Source: an uncultured Bacteroidales bacterium (GTDB lineage: Bacteria; Bacteroidota; Bacteroidia; Bacteroidales; UBA932). From it: 64,000 bases of DNA. Positions 34,450-42,935 of this stretch are shown here, piece after piece. The stretch lies in NCBI GenBank assembly GCA_944322575.1, contig CALUPK010000002.1, positions 78,779-142,778 of the forward strand, in the 5' to 3' direction. Under the pieces are notes generated by a model, which was not told the DNA's origin, did no database searches, and was given only the letters and a program-made list of their open reading frames with translations. Every line of letters begins with the position of its first letter. The first letter of the stretch is position 1. The translations under genes and the position numbers were made by a program.

Positions 34450-35577
34450 TTACTCTACTGCTGTCAAGCCGAAAGAGACGGAGTATGCAGCTTCAGTGCT
34501 GATAAATGCGTCTATCAGTTCTTTCAGGGCCTCGGTCATGATGGTATAGTTGGTCTCGTCGATCATCCCGGCGAATTCAGGGGAAAGAATGGAGGCGATG
34601 TGCTTTACAGTCTCTGCGTCCATGCTGCTTATATATGCCTTGAGGATATCAATGGCACCTGTGAGCATAGGGATGTAAGGAGATACGATACTCTGGTCAG
34701 CTGTGAGAGTCAGTTTGCCGTCACCGGTCTCATAGATGAGGGGAACGGTAATGCTCTGGGGATTGTCGAAGAACTCCTTGAGCTGAAGTGCGGCCACTAA
34801 ATCTCCGTAGGTGGTGCTTATGGCGGAGAACAGGATGGTGGTCACGGACTTGGGCATATAGAGATTGAGTATCTTGTTCTCAGGTCTTATGTAGTAGGCG
34901 ATGATGTCGTTGATTTCGGATTCACTTACATCGGGGTTGGTGCTTCCGGTGCGCAGGTATCCGTCAGCAGTCAGTTCTACATAACTTTCCTGAAGGGACT
35001 CGTCAGAGGAGATGATGGAGTTTATCATCTCGTTGAGAGCTGCGACTATATCGGCTGTCCTGATCTCCGGTCCGGACATACCGGGAATCAGGCCGCTGAG
35101 GTCGATGGTCTCTAAGTCGGGATGGGAAAAGGCCAATGTGACATTACTGAGAGTCCACTTTCCCGGAATGCCGGGGACTGTGATGTTCTCATTGATGGAG
35201 ATGGCGGCAATACTTGATTCGCCAGTCAAGCCCTCTATGGAAACAGTGCGGTCATCGATAGAAGTCTCGCCGGAGAATGCTGCGCCGGCTGCGGACTTTG
35301 TATTGTCATCGGTTGTCAGGATCGCAGGAATCTTGACTTCAGGCTGGCCGTTGATGAACCCGCTGAGGGTAATCTCGCATTCGTTGTCTGAGATTACGTT
35401 TATAGCAATCATGGCGGATTCGTAGTCCGAAAGAGACACTTCATGACCGTTGACGGTTATGACTGTCCCGCTGTCTACCGTGTACTGTCCGTTATAGACA
35501 GTGTAGTCTGTTTTCTTCTCGCAGGAGAAGAGCAGCAGCGCTGAGGCTGCAATTAAAAACAACTTTCTCATACTCAT
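34450..35577 (-). CDS. Lipoprotein of unknown function (second of a related tandem pair)
   Basis: This is a 375-residue lipoprotein with signal MSMRKLFLIAASALLLFSC and lipid Cys19. The ATG at 35577 is chosen over the one two codons later because it overlaps the upstream stop as ATGA. The mature part is beta-rich and starts with a GQYTVDSGTVITVNG segment resembling GEYALGDQSVQINGI in the protein encoded just upstream. Both then have GKWTL/GRWRP and an LAFSHP/LSFSSP stretch at similar positions, so the two genes look like an old duplication. They resemble the large Bacteroidales lipoprotein families annotated only as DUFs (possibly DUF4925-like). No function can be assigned. Confidence 0.82.
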   Translation of the reverse strand: MSMRKLFLIAASALLLFSCEKKTDYTVYNGQYTVDSGTVITVNGHEVSLSDYESAMIAINVISDNECEITLSGFINGQPEVKIPAILTTDDNTKSAAGAAFSGETSIDDRTVSIEGLTGESSIAAISINENITVPGIPGKWTLSNVTLAFSHPDLETIDLSGLIPGMSGPEIRTADIVAALNEMINSIISSDESLQESYVELTADGYLRTGSTNPDVSESEINDIIAYYIRPENKILNLYMPKSVTTILFSAISTTYGDLVAALQLKEFFDNPQSITVPLIYETGDGKLTLTADQSIVSPYIPMLTGAIDILKAYISSMDAETVKHIASILSPEFAGMIDETNYTIMTEALKELIDAFISTEAAYSVSFGLTAVE

Positions 35578-36611
35578 ATTCTTGACAATAGGAACTCTAA
35601 TCTAAATTCAGTGGATGGCATGGCAAGCGCAGCACTCAGCAGTGTCACCGTGGACTGTATCTGTCCGAATGTATCCCGGTCTATTTCGCCGAGGGGACTG
35701 CCTGCGGATATGTAGTCCTCATAGGTCATACTGTTCAGGTAGGAGGATATCAGTTCTGCAATGGGGGCTGCAGCAGCGCGGTCGAGGCCTATGCTGAGGC
35801 GGCTGCCGTCCTCAGTTCCGGAGTAGGTCAGCACAAGCTCTGCCGGCGATACTGACAGGCCTATGCCGTCTGTGATGGTCTTCCGCAGGTATAGATGCAG
35901 GCGCTGTGTGTCGTACTCAGTCCAGTATTGCACGACTCCGCTCAGGAGCGGCTCTATCATCGGATCTATATCTCCGTTCCATGATATGCTGACGTAGCCG
36001 GAGTGGTCCAGTTCTATCTGGCGCAGCTCTGCGGTGAGAGGAGTGATGACAGACTTGGCTAAGGAATTGATAAGAGGTACGGCGTCCTCTATGGGAAGGG
36101 TAATGCCGCCTATCGTGATTTCAGTGACGAGAGGGGATGAGAACGAGAGGTTCATCCCGATCATTCCGTCACTGCCGTAGGCCGGTCTCCAGCGGCCTGT
36201 CACTGCAGACATCCTGTTGTCAGTGATGCTCAGGGTGATATCTCCGTTGCGGACGTTTCCGGATATGTAGATCTCCCGGTCGGGGCTGTAGTAGTATGGC
36301 TCGGAGGAGTAGAATCTGTACTTGCTTCCGGACTCTTTCGCCACGTCGGCAGTCATGGAGAAACTGTCGATACCGGGCAGCAGGCTGTCTATGCGGATGA
36401 CTGCATGGTCTTCATTCGTGGCGGTTACTGTAACGGAGCTGCCGGGCCAGTCCGCGAGATTGATGATGATGCCGTTTATCTGCACACTCTGGTCTCCTAA
36501 AGCGTACTCGCCCTCGATAGCTGTGGCAGGGGACACCTGACAGCCGGTCAGCAGGGGGGTGATGGCTGCTGCTGCTGTAACCAATAACTTGTAAATGCGT
36601 TTCATCGTCAT
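35574..36611 (-). CDS. Lipoprotein of unknown function (first of a related tandem pair)
   Basis: This is a 345-residue lipoprotein. The start at 36611 (MTMKRIYKLL) overlaps the symporter stop as ATGA and begins a signal ending at lipid Cys24 (L-T-G-C); the in-frame extension to 36683 is Arg/His-rich shadow sequence and is rejected. The mature protein is beta-rich with repeated short strands, and is recognisably related to the next gene downstream. It lies directly between an SDF-family symporter and that second lipoprotein, all coupled by 4-base overlaps. Function unknown. Confidence 0.82.
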   Translation of the reverse strand: MTMKRIYKLLVTAAAAITPLLTGCQVSPATAIEGEYALGDQSVQINGIIINLADWPGSSVTVTATNEDHAVIRIDSLLPGIDSFSMTADVAKESGSKYRFYSSEPYYYSPDREIYISGNVRNGDITLSITDNRMSAVTGRWRPAYGSDGMIGMNLSFSSPLVTEITIGGITLPIEDAVPLINSLAKSVITPLTAELRQIELDHSGYVSISWNGDIDPMIEPLLSGVVQYWTEYDTQRLHLYLRKTITDGIGLSVSPAELVLTYSGTEDGSRLSIGLDRAAAAPIAELISSYLNSMTYEDYISAGSPLGEIDRDTFGQIQSTVTLLSAALAMPSTEFRLEFLLSRI

Positions 36612-37858
36612 ATAGTGAGCTTTTCTCCTTCCGAACGGGCCACAATGACTGCGCCGCAGAGGTCGCCGTATACATTGAGGCAAGTCCGGGGCATCTCACA
36701 GATCTGCTGTACTGCAAGAATTATACCGACACCCTCGAGCGGCAGCCCCACAGCATTGAAGACAATGGCCATCATAACTATTCCGGCCATCGGTATGCCG
36801 GCGGAGCCTACTGCCGCGAGCAGGGATGTGAGGACGATGGTGATTTCCTGGCCGACAGTAAGGTGTATGCCGTAAAGCTGGGCTATGAAGATTGCGGAGA
36901 CGCATTCGAAGAGAGCTGTGCCGTTCATATTCACTGTGCTGCCGAGCGAGAGTGTCAGACCGGCCAGGCGCTCCGATACCCCGCACTGCTCCTGGGTGTA
37001 CCGTATGGACAGCGGCAGTGTGGCGCTGGATGAGCAGGTGGTGAATGCTGTGAGCAGAGGGGTGGATACCTTGCGCATGTGCCTGTAGGGATTGACTCTT
37101 GCCAATCCCCATACAGTGGCTGGAAGGACAAGTCCTCCGTGTATCAGACAGCCGGCCCATACTGTCAGTACGAAGAGACCGAGGCCTTTGACGATGTCCA
37201 CAAGGGATTCGGGATGGCCGGCCTGGGCTCCTATCATGCAGGCCATTACGGAGAAGATTCCTATCGGTGTGAGCCGGATGATGAACATAGTCACCTTCAT
37301 GATGAGCTCATAGACGGCGGTGAAGAAGTCAAGGAGTATGGTGTAATGTCTCTTTTCGAGTTTAGTGGAAAAGATGCCGAGGACTATCATGAAGAATATA
37401 ATCGGCAGGATATTTCCGTCAGCCATGGCTGCGAAGACATTGGATGGGACTATGCCGGTGAGCTGGTCCACCATGTTGATTTCCTGAGTAGCGATTCCCC
37501 CTGCATCGCCCTGCAGCACTACGTCTTTGCCTACTCCGGGCTTTATCGTGGATACGAGAACCAGCCCGATGACGATAGCGGTGACAGTGGTGCAGAGATA
37601 GTATCCGAGTGTCTTGCCGAGGACTCTTCCGAGGTTTCCTCCGGCCATGCCGGCTACACCGATGAATATGGATGAGGCTATCAGCGGTATGACTATCATG
37701 TTCAGGGCATTGAGGAACAGGTCGCCTATCCATTCGATATATCCGGTCCAGTGAGGCAGGAATATGCCGAATACAGCTCCCAATGCTATGCCTATGAGTA
37801 TTTGCCAGTGGAGGGCTATGCGGATGCCCCTGCGTTTTCCTGATGATTCTCTGTTCAT
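36608..37858 (-). CDS. Dicarboxylate/amino acid:cation symporter (SDF/DAACS family)
   Basis: This is a 416-residue membrane transporter of the GltP/DctA family, driving uptake of glutamate, aspartate or C4-dicarboxylates with Na+ or H+. Seen: the serine-rich hairpin TCSSSATLPLS, the NMNGTAL motif (the family's NMDGT) and the AAVGSAGIPMAG re-entrant loop that shapes the substrate site. Substrate cannot be fixed from sequence by eye. It overlaps malQ upstream and the lipoprotein downstream, each by ATGA. Confidence 0.94.
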   Translation of the reverse strand: MNRESSGKRRGIRIALHWQILIGIALGAVFGIFLPHWTGYIEWIGDLFLNALNMIVIPLIASSIFIGVAGMAGGNLGRVLGKTLGYYLCTTVTAIVIGLVLVSTIKPGVGKDVVLQGDAGGIATQEINMVDQLTGIVPSNVFAAMADGNILPIIFFMIVLGIFSTKLEKRHYTILLDFFTAVYELIMKVTMFIIRLTPIGIFSVMACMIGAQAGHPESLVDIVKGLGLFVLTVWAGCLIHGGLVLPATVWGLARVNPYRHMRKVSTPLLTAFTTCSSSATLPLSIRYTQEQCGVSERLAGLTLSLGSTVNMNGTALFECVSAIFIAQLYGIHLTVGQEITIVLTSLLAAVGSAGIPMAGIVMMAIVFNAVGLPLEGVGIILAVQQICEMPRTCLNVYGDLCGAVIVARSEGEKLTI

Positions 37859-40521
37859 CTTCTTGACAGTTCTTTTAGTTTTACGGTTAGTCTGCGGTTA
37901 TTGATGAGATCCTCGACGGGCAGGTGCATGCGGTATCTCCAGTAGTATTTAGGGACTGACGGCACGTTGATACGCTCGGATGCCGGATCCTGTGCCCTTA
38001 CGTCCCCGTCCACTGACAGCCAGTCCTGCAGGGGCAGTATGGTCAGCATGGCCGGTGAAGCTGTGTGCATGCGGATGATGCGCTCACAGAGCCAGGGCTC
38101 GCAGTAGTAAGGTGCCTCGCCTGTCTCGTGGAGTACCTTGTGCCAGAAGTCGGATGATGCTTTGCGGTCCTCTTCCCACCACTGCCTGAGCGTGCTGGTA
38201 TCATGGGTGCCGGTGGTACACACGCTCATGTAAGGATAGCGGGCCGGGTCTCCGAATTCCTCGTGCGGATTCTTGGACATACGGAAGATGTCCAGTGAGA
38301 GTATCCTGAGGTCCCGGATGACCTCCGGTACGCAGTCCGGTATCATGCCCAGGTCCTCCGCGCAGGTGAGCATATTGGTCGCGGCTGTCACTTCGGGCAG
38401 TCTGCGCAGGGCTGACTCCTTCCAGAATTCATTGTGCCTCTTGTAGAAGAAATGGTCGTAGATCCGGTTGTAGGCTGCTTTATAGTCTTCAGGGAGGTCT
38501 CGGTAGGAGTATGTGAACTGGGCTGATATCTTAGGGTGGAAGAGCCCTTTCCTCTTGCTGTCCTCAAGGAAGAGCACCTCTCCTACGAGGGCCTGGAGAC
38601 CGTCTTTCACATCGTTCTGGCCGGGTCCGAAATAGTCTTCTATCTTTCTCTGAGTGTTGAACTCCTCTTTGAGGGTGAAAACCTCGTGCTCATTGCTGTT
38701 CAGGTATTTCTGCATCACTTCTTCGGTATGCTCCCCGAACATTTCCCTAAGTTGCCGGTACCTTATATAAGGTGTCGCGTGGCGTGCGAAGTCAAATCCG
38801 AATCCAAATGAGAGAATCTCCTCATAGCTCATCGGCAGTGCCGGTGAAAAATGCCCCATCAGGCCTTTGGTCTGCTCCTGGGGTATCTCCCAAATCCGGA
38901 AGAAGCCCAGCACATGGTCTATCCTGTAGGCGTCGAAGTACTCGGACATGTGGCGGAAACGGTCTTTCCACCAGCGGTAACCGTCTGCGGCCATCCTGTC
39001 CCAGTCGTAGGTGGGAAAGCCCCAGTTCTGGCCGTCGGCCGCAAAGTCATCGGGCGGAGCTCCGGCCTGTGAGTCCATGTGGAAGAGCTCAGGAGCGGCC
39101 CAGGCGTCAGCGCTGTTTCGGGTGATGCCTATCGGGATGTCTCCTTTCAGGGCAATGCCCAATGAATGGAGGTACTGTACTGCGTCCGTAAGCTGCCTGT
39201 GCAGGTGGTACTGTGTGAAAATATGGAAGGATATCTCCGGATACAGGGGACTGTCCTTCGAGTTGACGCGGGCTATCAGCTCAGGGGTGCAGCGGGAGTC
39301 CTCTCCCCATCGGGAGAAGTCTGCGGTGCCGTGGCTGTCCCTAAGTGCGCAGAAAGTGCAGTAGGGCAGGAGCCAGGATTTGTTGCTGCGGTAAAATGAA
39401 AGGAACTTCGGTTCGGCGAAGGTGTCCTCCCTGTAGGTCTCGAACTGTATTCTGAGGTATTTGTTCTTCAGTGCAAGTACTTTCTCGTAATCTATGGCCG
39501 GGAGGGCCTCCAAGGCCTTACGCTCACGGGCGAAAGCGGAGCGCTGTCCGGGGTTTTTGAGCGGGCCTATGGCTGTGATATTGACAAATATGGGGTGCAG
39601 GGCCATAACGGTGATGCCGCCATAGGGATAGGAGTCAGTCCAGGTGCCGGTGGAGGTAGTGTCGTTGACCGGCAGAATCTGGATGACACTCTGGCCTATA
39701 GCGCGGATCCAGTCTCCGAAGACCTTGAGGTCGGTGAAGTCGCCGATGCCGCAGCTGTTCTGTGTCCTGAGGGCAAATATCGGTATGGCAGTTCCGGAGA
39801 AGCGGGGTCTGTCTATGGGGAATGCGGCTTGGGAATATTCTACGGACCAGGTCTGGTGAGGGGTGATGTTGCCCGGAAGATTTAGAACCCGGTTCTCCCT
39901 GTTCTCCCAGACGGTACTGTTATTTGATGGATTGCGCTTGATGAATTTGAATTCTATGCGCCGTCCTATATCAGCGGCAGAAAGGTGAATTGCCCAGCGG
40001 GAACCGTGTACCGGAGTCATCTCCATCGCCTTGGCAGGATTCCATCCGCCTAAGAGGGGGGAATCTCCGCAGATACCTATGACGCAGTCTGGCTCTACGG
40101 CAGGAGCCGTGACACGGATGATGACTTCGCGGGAGTGAATATGGGTCTGGGTGGATTCCTGATGGGCGTGGGAGTAGAATATCTCGGAGAAGGGTGCAGT
40201 CAGAAAAGGTGCAGTCTCCGAGTTGCCCTGCCATTCATCATTGAAGAAAAGCTCGCGCGATGCGCTGTTGAGGCCGATGACCCTTTCCGAACCGGCCTCG
40301 TAAAAGGTGCTGCCGTCTCCAGATCTGACGAAGTACCTGTATGTCAGGATTCTCTCTTCGAGATCAGATAACTTGATGTCGCATTTCCAGTAATTGTCAG
40401 GTGAATAGTTCATCGGAACGGCGCGTGCCGGATCACCGCCTCCTAATTCGGGAAGAGAGCCTGCGATGTAGAGGTTCTGTCCCCAGACGGTACGGAAGTT
40501 GATGGAAAAATGAAGGATCAT
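37855..40521 (-). CDS. malQ: 4-alpha-glucanotransferase (amylomaltase) with tandem CBM20
   Basis: This is a GH77 enzyme of 888 residues that moves glucan segments between maltodextrins and releases glucose. Two starch-binding CBM20 domains fill about residues 1-230 (LYIAGSLPELGG and, later, CVIGICGDSPLLGGWNP), followed by the GH77 barrel with nucleophile Asp about 535 in YRIDHVLGFFRIWE. No signal peptide, so cytoplasmic. The start ATG is at 40521: a TTG 18 bases upstream lies inside the -7 box (40537-40544) and cannot be the start. It reads away from the starch locus with the signalling genes between, and should process the maltodextrins that locus imports. Confidence 0.94.
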   Translation of the reverse strand: MILHFSINFRTVWGQNLYIAGSLPELGGGDPARAVPMNYSPDNYWKCDIKLSDLEERILTYRYFVRSGDGSTFYEAGSERVIGLNSASRELFFNDEWQGNSETAPFLTAPFSEIFYSHAHQESTQTHIHSREVIIRVTAPAVEPDCVIGICGDSPLLGGWNPAKAMEMTPVHGSRWAIHLSAADIGRRIEFKFIKRNPSNNSTVWENRENRVLNLPGNITPHQTWSVEYSQAAFPIDRPRFSGTAIPIFALRTQNSCGIGDFTDLKVFGDWIRAIGQSVIQILPVNDTTSTGTWTDSYPYGGITVMALHPIFVNITAIGPLKNPGQRSAFARERKALEALPAIDYEKVLALKNKYLRIQFETYREDTFAEPKFLSFYRSNKSWLLPYCTFCALRDSHGTADFSRWGEDSRCTPELIARVNSKDSPLYPEISFHIFTQYHLHRQLTDAVQYLHSLGIALKGDIPIGITRNSADAWAAPELFHMDSQAGAPPDDFAADGQNWGFPTYDWDRMAADGYRWWKDRFRHMSEYFDAYRIDHVLGFFRIWEIPQEQTKGLMGHFSPALPMSYEEILSFGFGFDFARHATPYIRYRQLREMFGEHTEEVMQKYLNSNEHEVFTLKEEFNTQRKIEDYFGPGQNDVKDGLQALVGEVLFLEDSKRKGLFHPKISAQFTYSYRDLPEDYKAAYNRIYDHFFYKRHNEFWKESALRRLPEVTAATNMLTCAEDLGMIPDCVPEVIRDLRILSLDIFRMSKNPHEEFGDPARYPYMSVCTTGTHDTSTLRQWWEEDRKASSDFWHKVLHETGEAPYYCEPWLCERIIRMHTASPAMLTILPLQDWLSVDGDVRAQDPASERINVPSVPKYYWRYRMHLPVEDLINNRRLTVKLKELSRR

Positions 40522-40532
40522 CGTTTGGATTT

Positions 40533-40564
40533 TTTGCAAAATTATTGAAAAATCCTTAATTTTA
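40533..40564 (+). promoter_or_regulatory. Promoter for the membrane protein/LytS kinase pair
   Basis: TTTG at 40533-40536 and TAATTTTA at 40557-40564 (7 of 8) are 20 bases apart, a good -33/-7 pair. It overlaps the malQ box on the other strand, so the two divergent promoters probably interfere. Confidence 0.5.
40537..40544 (-). promoter_or_regulatory. -7 promoter box for malQ operon
   Basis: TAATTTTG on the minus strand is a full TAnnTTTG match, giving a leader of about 9 bases before the malQ ATG. Confidence 0.6.
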
Positions 40565-40575
40565 CAGAAATATCT

Positions 40576-40980
40576 ATGACTATGAAGCGGTTTTTCTCAC
40601 GATCGGATAATGCCCGGAGGGACATCCTGAGGGCGAACGTCATAGTTCTGCTTTTCGTTCTGGCACATGCCCTTGTGTGCCTTTTCCTTCATGATACCAA
40701 AGTCGGGGACGGGATATTTCTGACATGCCTTACGATAGGCATGGTATTCGCTCTGATCAAGTTCTATGGGGCTACGTTCGATGTGTTTCTCGGTCTGGCC
40801 TTTCTCGCATGTTTTGCCGGCTTTTACATAGGAACGGAGGGAGCGGGACTGTTGGAAAGATGGGTGCCCTCATGGGGAGTGTGGATCAATGTGATAGTCA
40901 CTATGATCACTACCGGGCTGCTCGGAACGGTAGTCATCCTGTTGGTACACAAGAACTGGCATGTCGCGGGCAAGCAGTAA
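40576..40980 (+). CDS. Small polytopic membrane protein of unknown function
   Basis: This is a 134-residue protein with four hydrophobic segments (about 20-38, 45-63, 66-84 and 101-124) and Arg/Lys-rich N- and His/Lys-rich C-terminal tails. No enzyme motif. Its 3' end overlaps the start of the LytS-type kinase by 20 bases, so the two are translationally linked; it may be an accessory sensor or stabilising subunit for the kinase. An alternative start two codons later (40582) is equally plausible. Confidence 0.75.
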   Translation: MTMKRFFSRSDNARRDILRANVIVLLFVLAHALVCLFLHDTKVGDGIFLTCLTIGMVFALIKFYGATFDVFLGLAFLACFAGFYIGTEGAGLLERWVPSWGVWINVIVTMITTGLLGTVVILLVHKNWHVAGKQ

Positions 40981-42016
40981 CAATGACAGCCGGGTATCGG
41001 TCGTAGACCTCCTGGTAATCACTGTCGTCGTGCTCTTTACGAGGATAGTGATAGAGAAGGTGATGCCCATGTTCTATGAGAGTTTCGGCCTTTATTTCGG
41101 TGATTTTCTTTTTCAGACACTGTCCAACTATCCACTTACGTTAGGTGCGGTAGTCGTGGATTTCTTCTTAGTGCGGCTGTTGGTCAAAAAGTTTCCTTAT
41201 GGCGGCAGGGCCATAGTCCGTTCGGCAGTGGAGCTCGGTATGATTGCCGTGATGGCGTTTATGGTGTCTGTCCTTATACGGGTGTGGCAGTATCCGTATG
41301 TGCTTGACGGTGTAAAATTTTTCGGGCGCCTTTTCCTATTTTCCTATGTGAGCAATTTTGTATTCAACGCTGTGGTGATTCTGACCGTCGACCTGGTTTT
41401 TTATTACCGTTGGTCGAACCGCAGGGCTGTGGCGGTGGAGGCAGAAAAACAGGCCCGCGCCAACTACCAGTATCAGCTGCTCAAGAGCGAGACCAACCCC
41501 CACTTCCTGTTCAACTGTCTCAATGTACTTCAATATCTGATACATGAGGACGCTGACCGGGCCAGTGATTATGCGGGGAAACTGGCAGGAGTGTACCGTT
41601 ACTTCCTAAACTTGGAAAAGCATACTCTCGTGATGCTCGAAGAGGAACTGGAGTTTGTAAGCAGGTACTGTGACCTGCTTCGGGAGAGATTCGGCAGCAG
41701 CTTCGTGACCGATATCGGGATAGACCGGAAATATTACGGGACCCGCATCATTCCATGTACCCTCCAGATGATGGTGGAGAATGCCGTAAAGCACAATATT
41801 GTCAATTCGGCCAATGAGCTCAGAATATCTGTCGGGGTGGAAAGAGGACGTATTGTCGTGCGGAACAATCTGAATCCTAAACGTACGGAGCCGGGAGCAT
41901 CTACCGGTACCGGGCTTCAGAACATCAGCCGTCAGTACGAGATTCTTATCGGCCGGCGTGTCGAGGCGGAGAAGACGGACTCGGAATTTATAGTCCGCAT
42001 ACCTCTTGTACGGTAG
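40961..42016 (+). CDS. LytS/YehU-family sensor histidine kinase
   Basis: This is a 351-residue membrane kinase: four hydrophobic segments in the first 150 residues with little periplasmic sequence, then the His_kinase domain. His181 in SETNPHFLFNCLN is the phosphorylation site; the ATPase has the N-box MMVENAVKHN and G-box GTGLQNI. This family pairs with LytTR response regulators, one of which lies 9 bases beyond the stop but on the opposite strand. With no sensory loop, it probably senses membrane state or works through its membrane partner encoded upstream. Confidence 0.92.
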   Translation: MSRASSNNDSRVSVVDLLVITVVVLFTRIVIEKVMPMFYESFGLYFGDFLFQTLSNYPLTLGAVVVDFFLVRLLVKKFPYGGRAIVRSAVELGMIAVMAFMVSVLIRVWQYPYVLDGVKFFGRLFLFSYVSNFVFNAVVILTVDLVFYYRWSNRRAVAVEAEKQARANYQYQLLKSETNPHFLFNCLNVLQYLIHEDADRASDYAGKLAGVYRYFLNLEKHTLVMLEEELEFVSRYCDLLRERFGSSFVTDIGIDRKYYGTRIIPCTLQMMVENAVKHNIVNSANELRISVGVERGRIVVRNNLNPKRTEPGASTGTGLQNISRQYEILIGRRVEAEKTDSEFIVRIPLVR

Positions 42017-42025
42017 GTGCAGCAC

Positions 42026-42787
42026 CTATGCGCCTTCCAACCACTCCATGAAAGACTGCACTCTGTCGCGGGGAACGATGACCGGCTCTATGTTCTTCGG
42101 GGACAGGGTGACTTTGAGCCGGGAATTGAAATATTTGGAGATGGTGTAGATGGAGGATATGCCGACAATGCATTTGCGGGATATCTTGTAGAACCTTGCA
42201 GGGTCGACTTCGCTCTCTACGGAGACTAATGACTCATCGGTCATGTATTGCTTGCCGTCCCGGGTTACTATCCAGGTGGATTTGTCGTTGGAATAGAAGT
42301 AGGCGATATCGTTGACGTCAATAACTAATATCTGACTTCCTAACTTGATGGTAAAGTGATGCTTGAATGCGGTTCTCGCGTATGCAGTTACGCTCGGGGC
42401 TGTCTTGGGAGCAGCTGGATGTGCGGCTGTTACCCCGCATAACTGCAAGCACCTGTCTACAGATTTCTTGAAATCTTCTTCTTCGACGGGCTTCATCAGA
42501 TAGTCGATGCACTTGGCCTTGAATGCGTCTAAGGCGTAGTCCGCATAAGCGGTGGTAATAATCACCGGGCAAGAGATGTCCGTCTGTCTGAATATCTCGA
42601 AACATTTGCCGTCTGACAGTTCGACGTCCATGAAAACAAGATCGGGAGAGTGTGTCCTGAGATACTTGACGGCCTCATCGACAGAGTCTATCGTTCCCGA
42701 AACTGTGAAGTCAGGGAAAAACTTGCCTATCAGCCTTTTGAGGATCTGCTGAGCTGGGATTTCGTCTTCTATTATCAGGACTTTCAT
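42026..42787 (-). CDS. LytTR-family response regulator
   Basis: This is a 253-residue regulator. The receiver domain (about 1-115) has the acidic pair E7/D8, phosphoacceptor Asp54 and Lys99. The C-terminal LytTR DNA-binding domain (about 150-250) has the typical DVNDIAYFYSNDKSTWIVT and FYKISRKCIVG segments. The start is the ATG at 42787; the in-frame TTG at 42799 lies within the -7 box. It is convergent with the LytS kinase, with only 9 bases between the stops, instead of being in tandem. It is also divergent from the starch locus, whose promoter is about 100 bases away, so it is well placed to control that locus. Confidence 0.92.
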   Translation of the reverse strand: MKVLIIEDEIPAQQILKRLIGKFFPDFTVSGTIDSVDEAVKYLRTHSPDLVFMDVELSDGKCFEIFRQTDISCPVIITTAYADYALDAFKAKCIDYLMKPVEEEDFKKSVDRCLQLCGVTAAHPAAPKTAPSVTAYARTAFKHHFTIKLGSQILVIDVNDIAYFYSNDKSTWIVTRDGKQYMTDESLVSVESEVDPARFYKISRKCIVGISSIYTISKYFNSRLKVTLSPKNIEPVIVPRDRVQSFMEWLEGA

Positions 42788-42796
42788 ACTCGGGCG

Positions 42797-42804
42797 CAAA
42801 TGTA
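42797..42804 (-). promoter_or_regulatory. -7 promoter box for the LytTR regulator
   Basis: TACATTTG on the minus strand is a full match. With a start about 7 bases on, the leader would be only about 3 bases, so the mRNA should be leaderless or nearly so. Confidence 0.55.
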
Positions 42805-42899
42805 AGACTTATTTCCCATTTGTTAAAATAATGTTACAATTCGTCATTGAAATTTAACAGTCCGTCGGAAACTATAATGTTAGAAAGGTATATCGCTTT

Positions 42900-42907
42900 T
42901 AATTTTG
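42900..42907 (+). promoter_or_regulatory. -7 promoter box for the starch locus
   Basis: TAATTTTG is a full match. It predicts a leader of about 22 bases before the MFS transporter ATG. No clear TTTG -33, which would fit an activator-dependent promoter. Confidence 0.5.
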
Positions 42908-42935
42908 AATCCACTTAAAACTACACAAAGCCTGT

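Noticed and set aside
42788-42799. Upstream TTG start for the LytTR regulator (four extra residues)
   Set aside because: The TTG is part of a full-match -7 promoter box, so it should not be transcribed; the ATG at 42787 opens the receiver domain directly.
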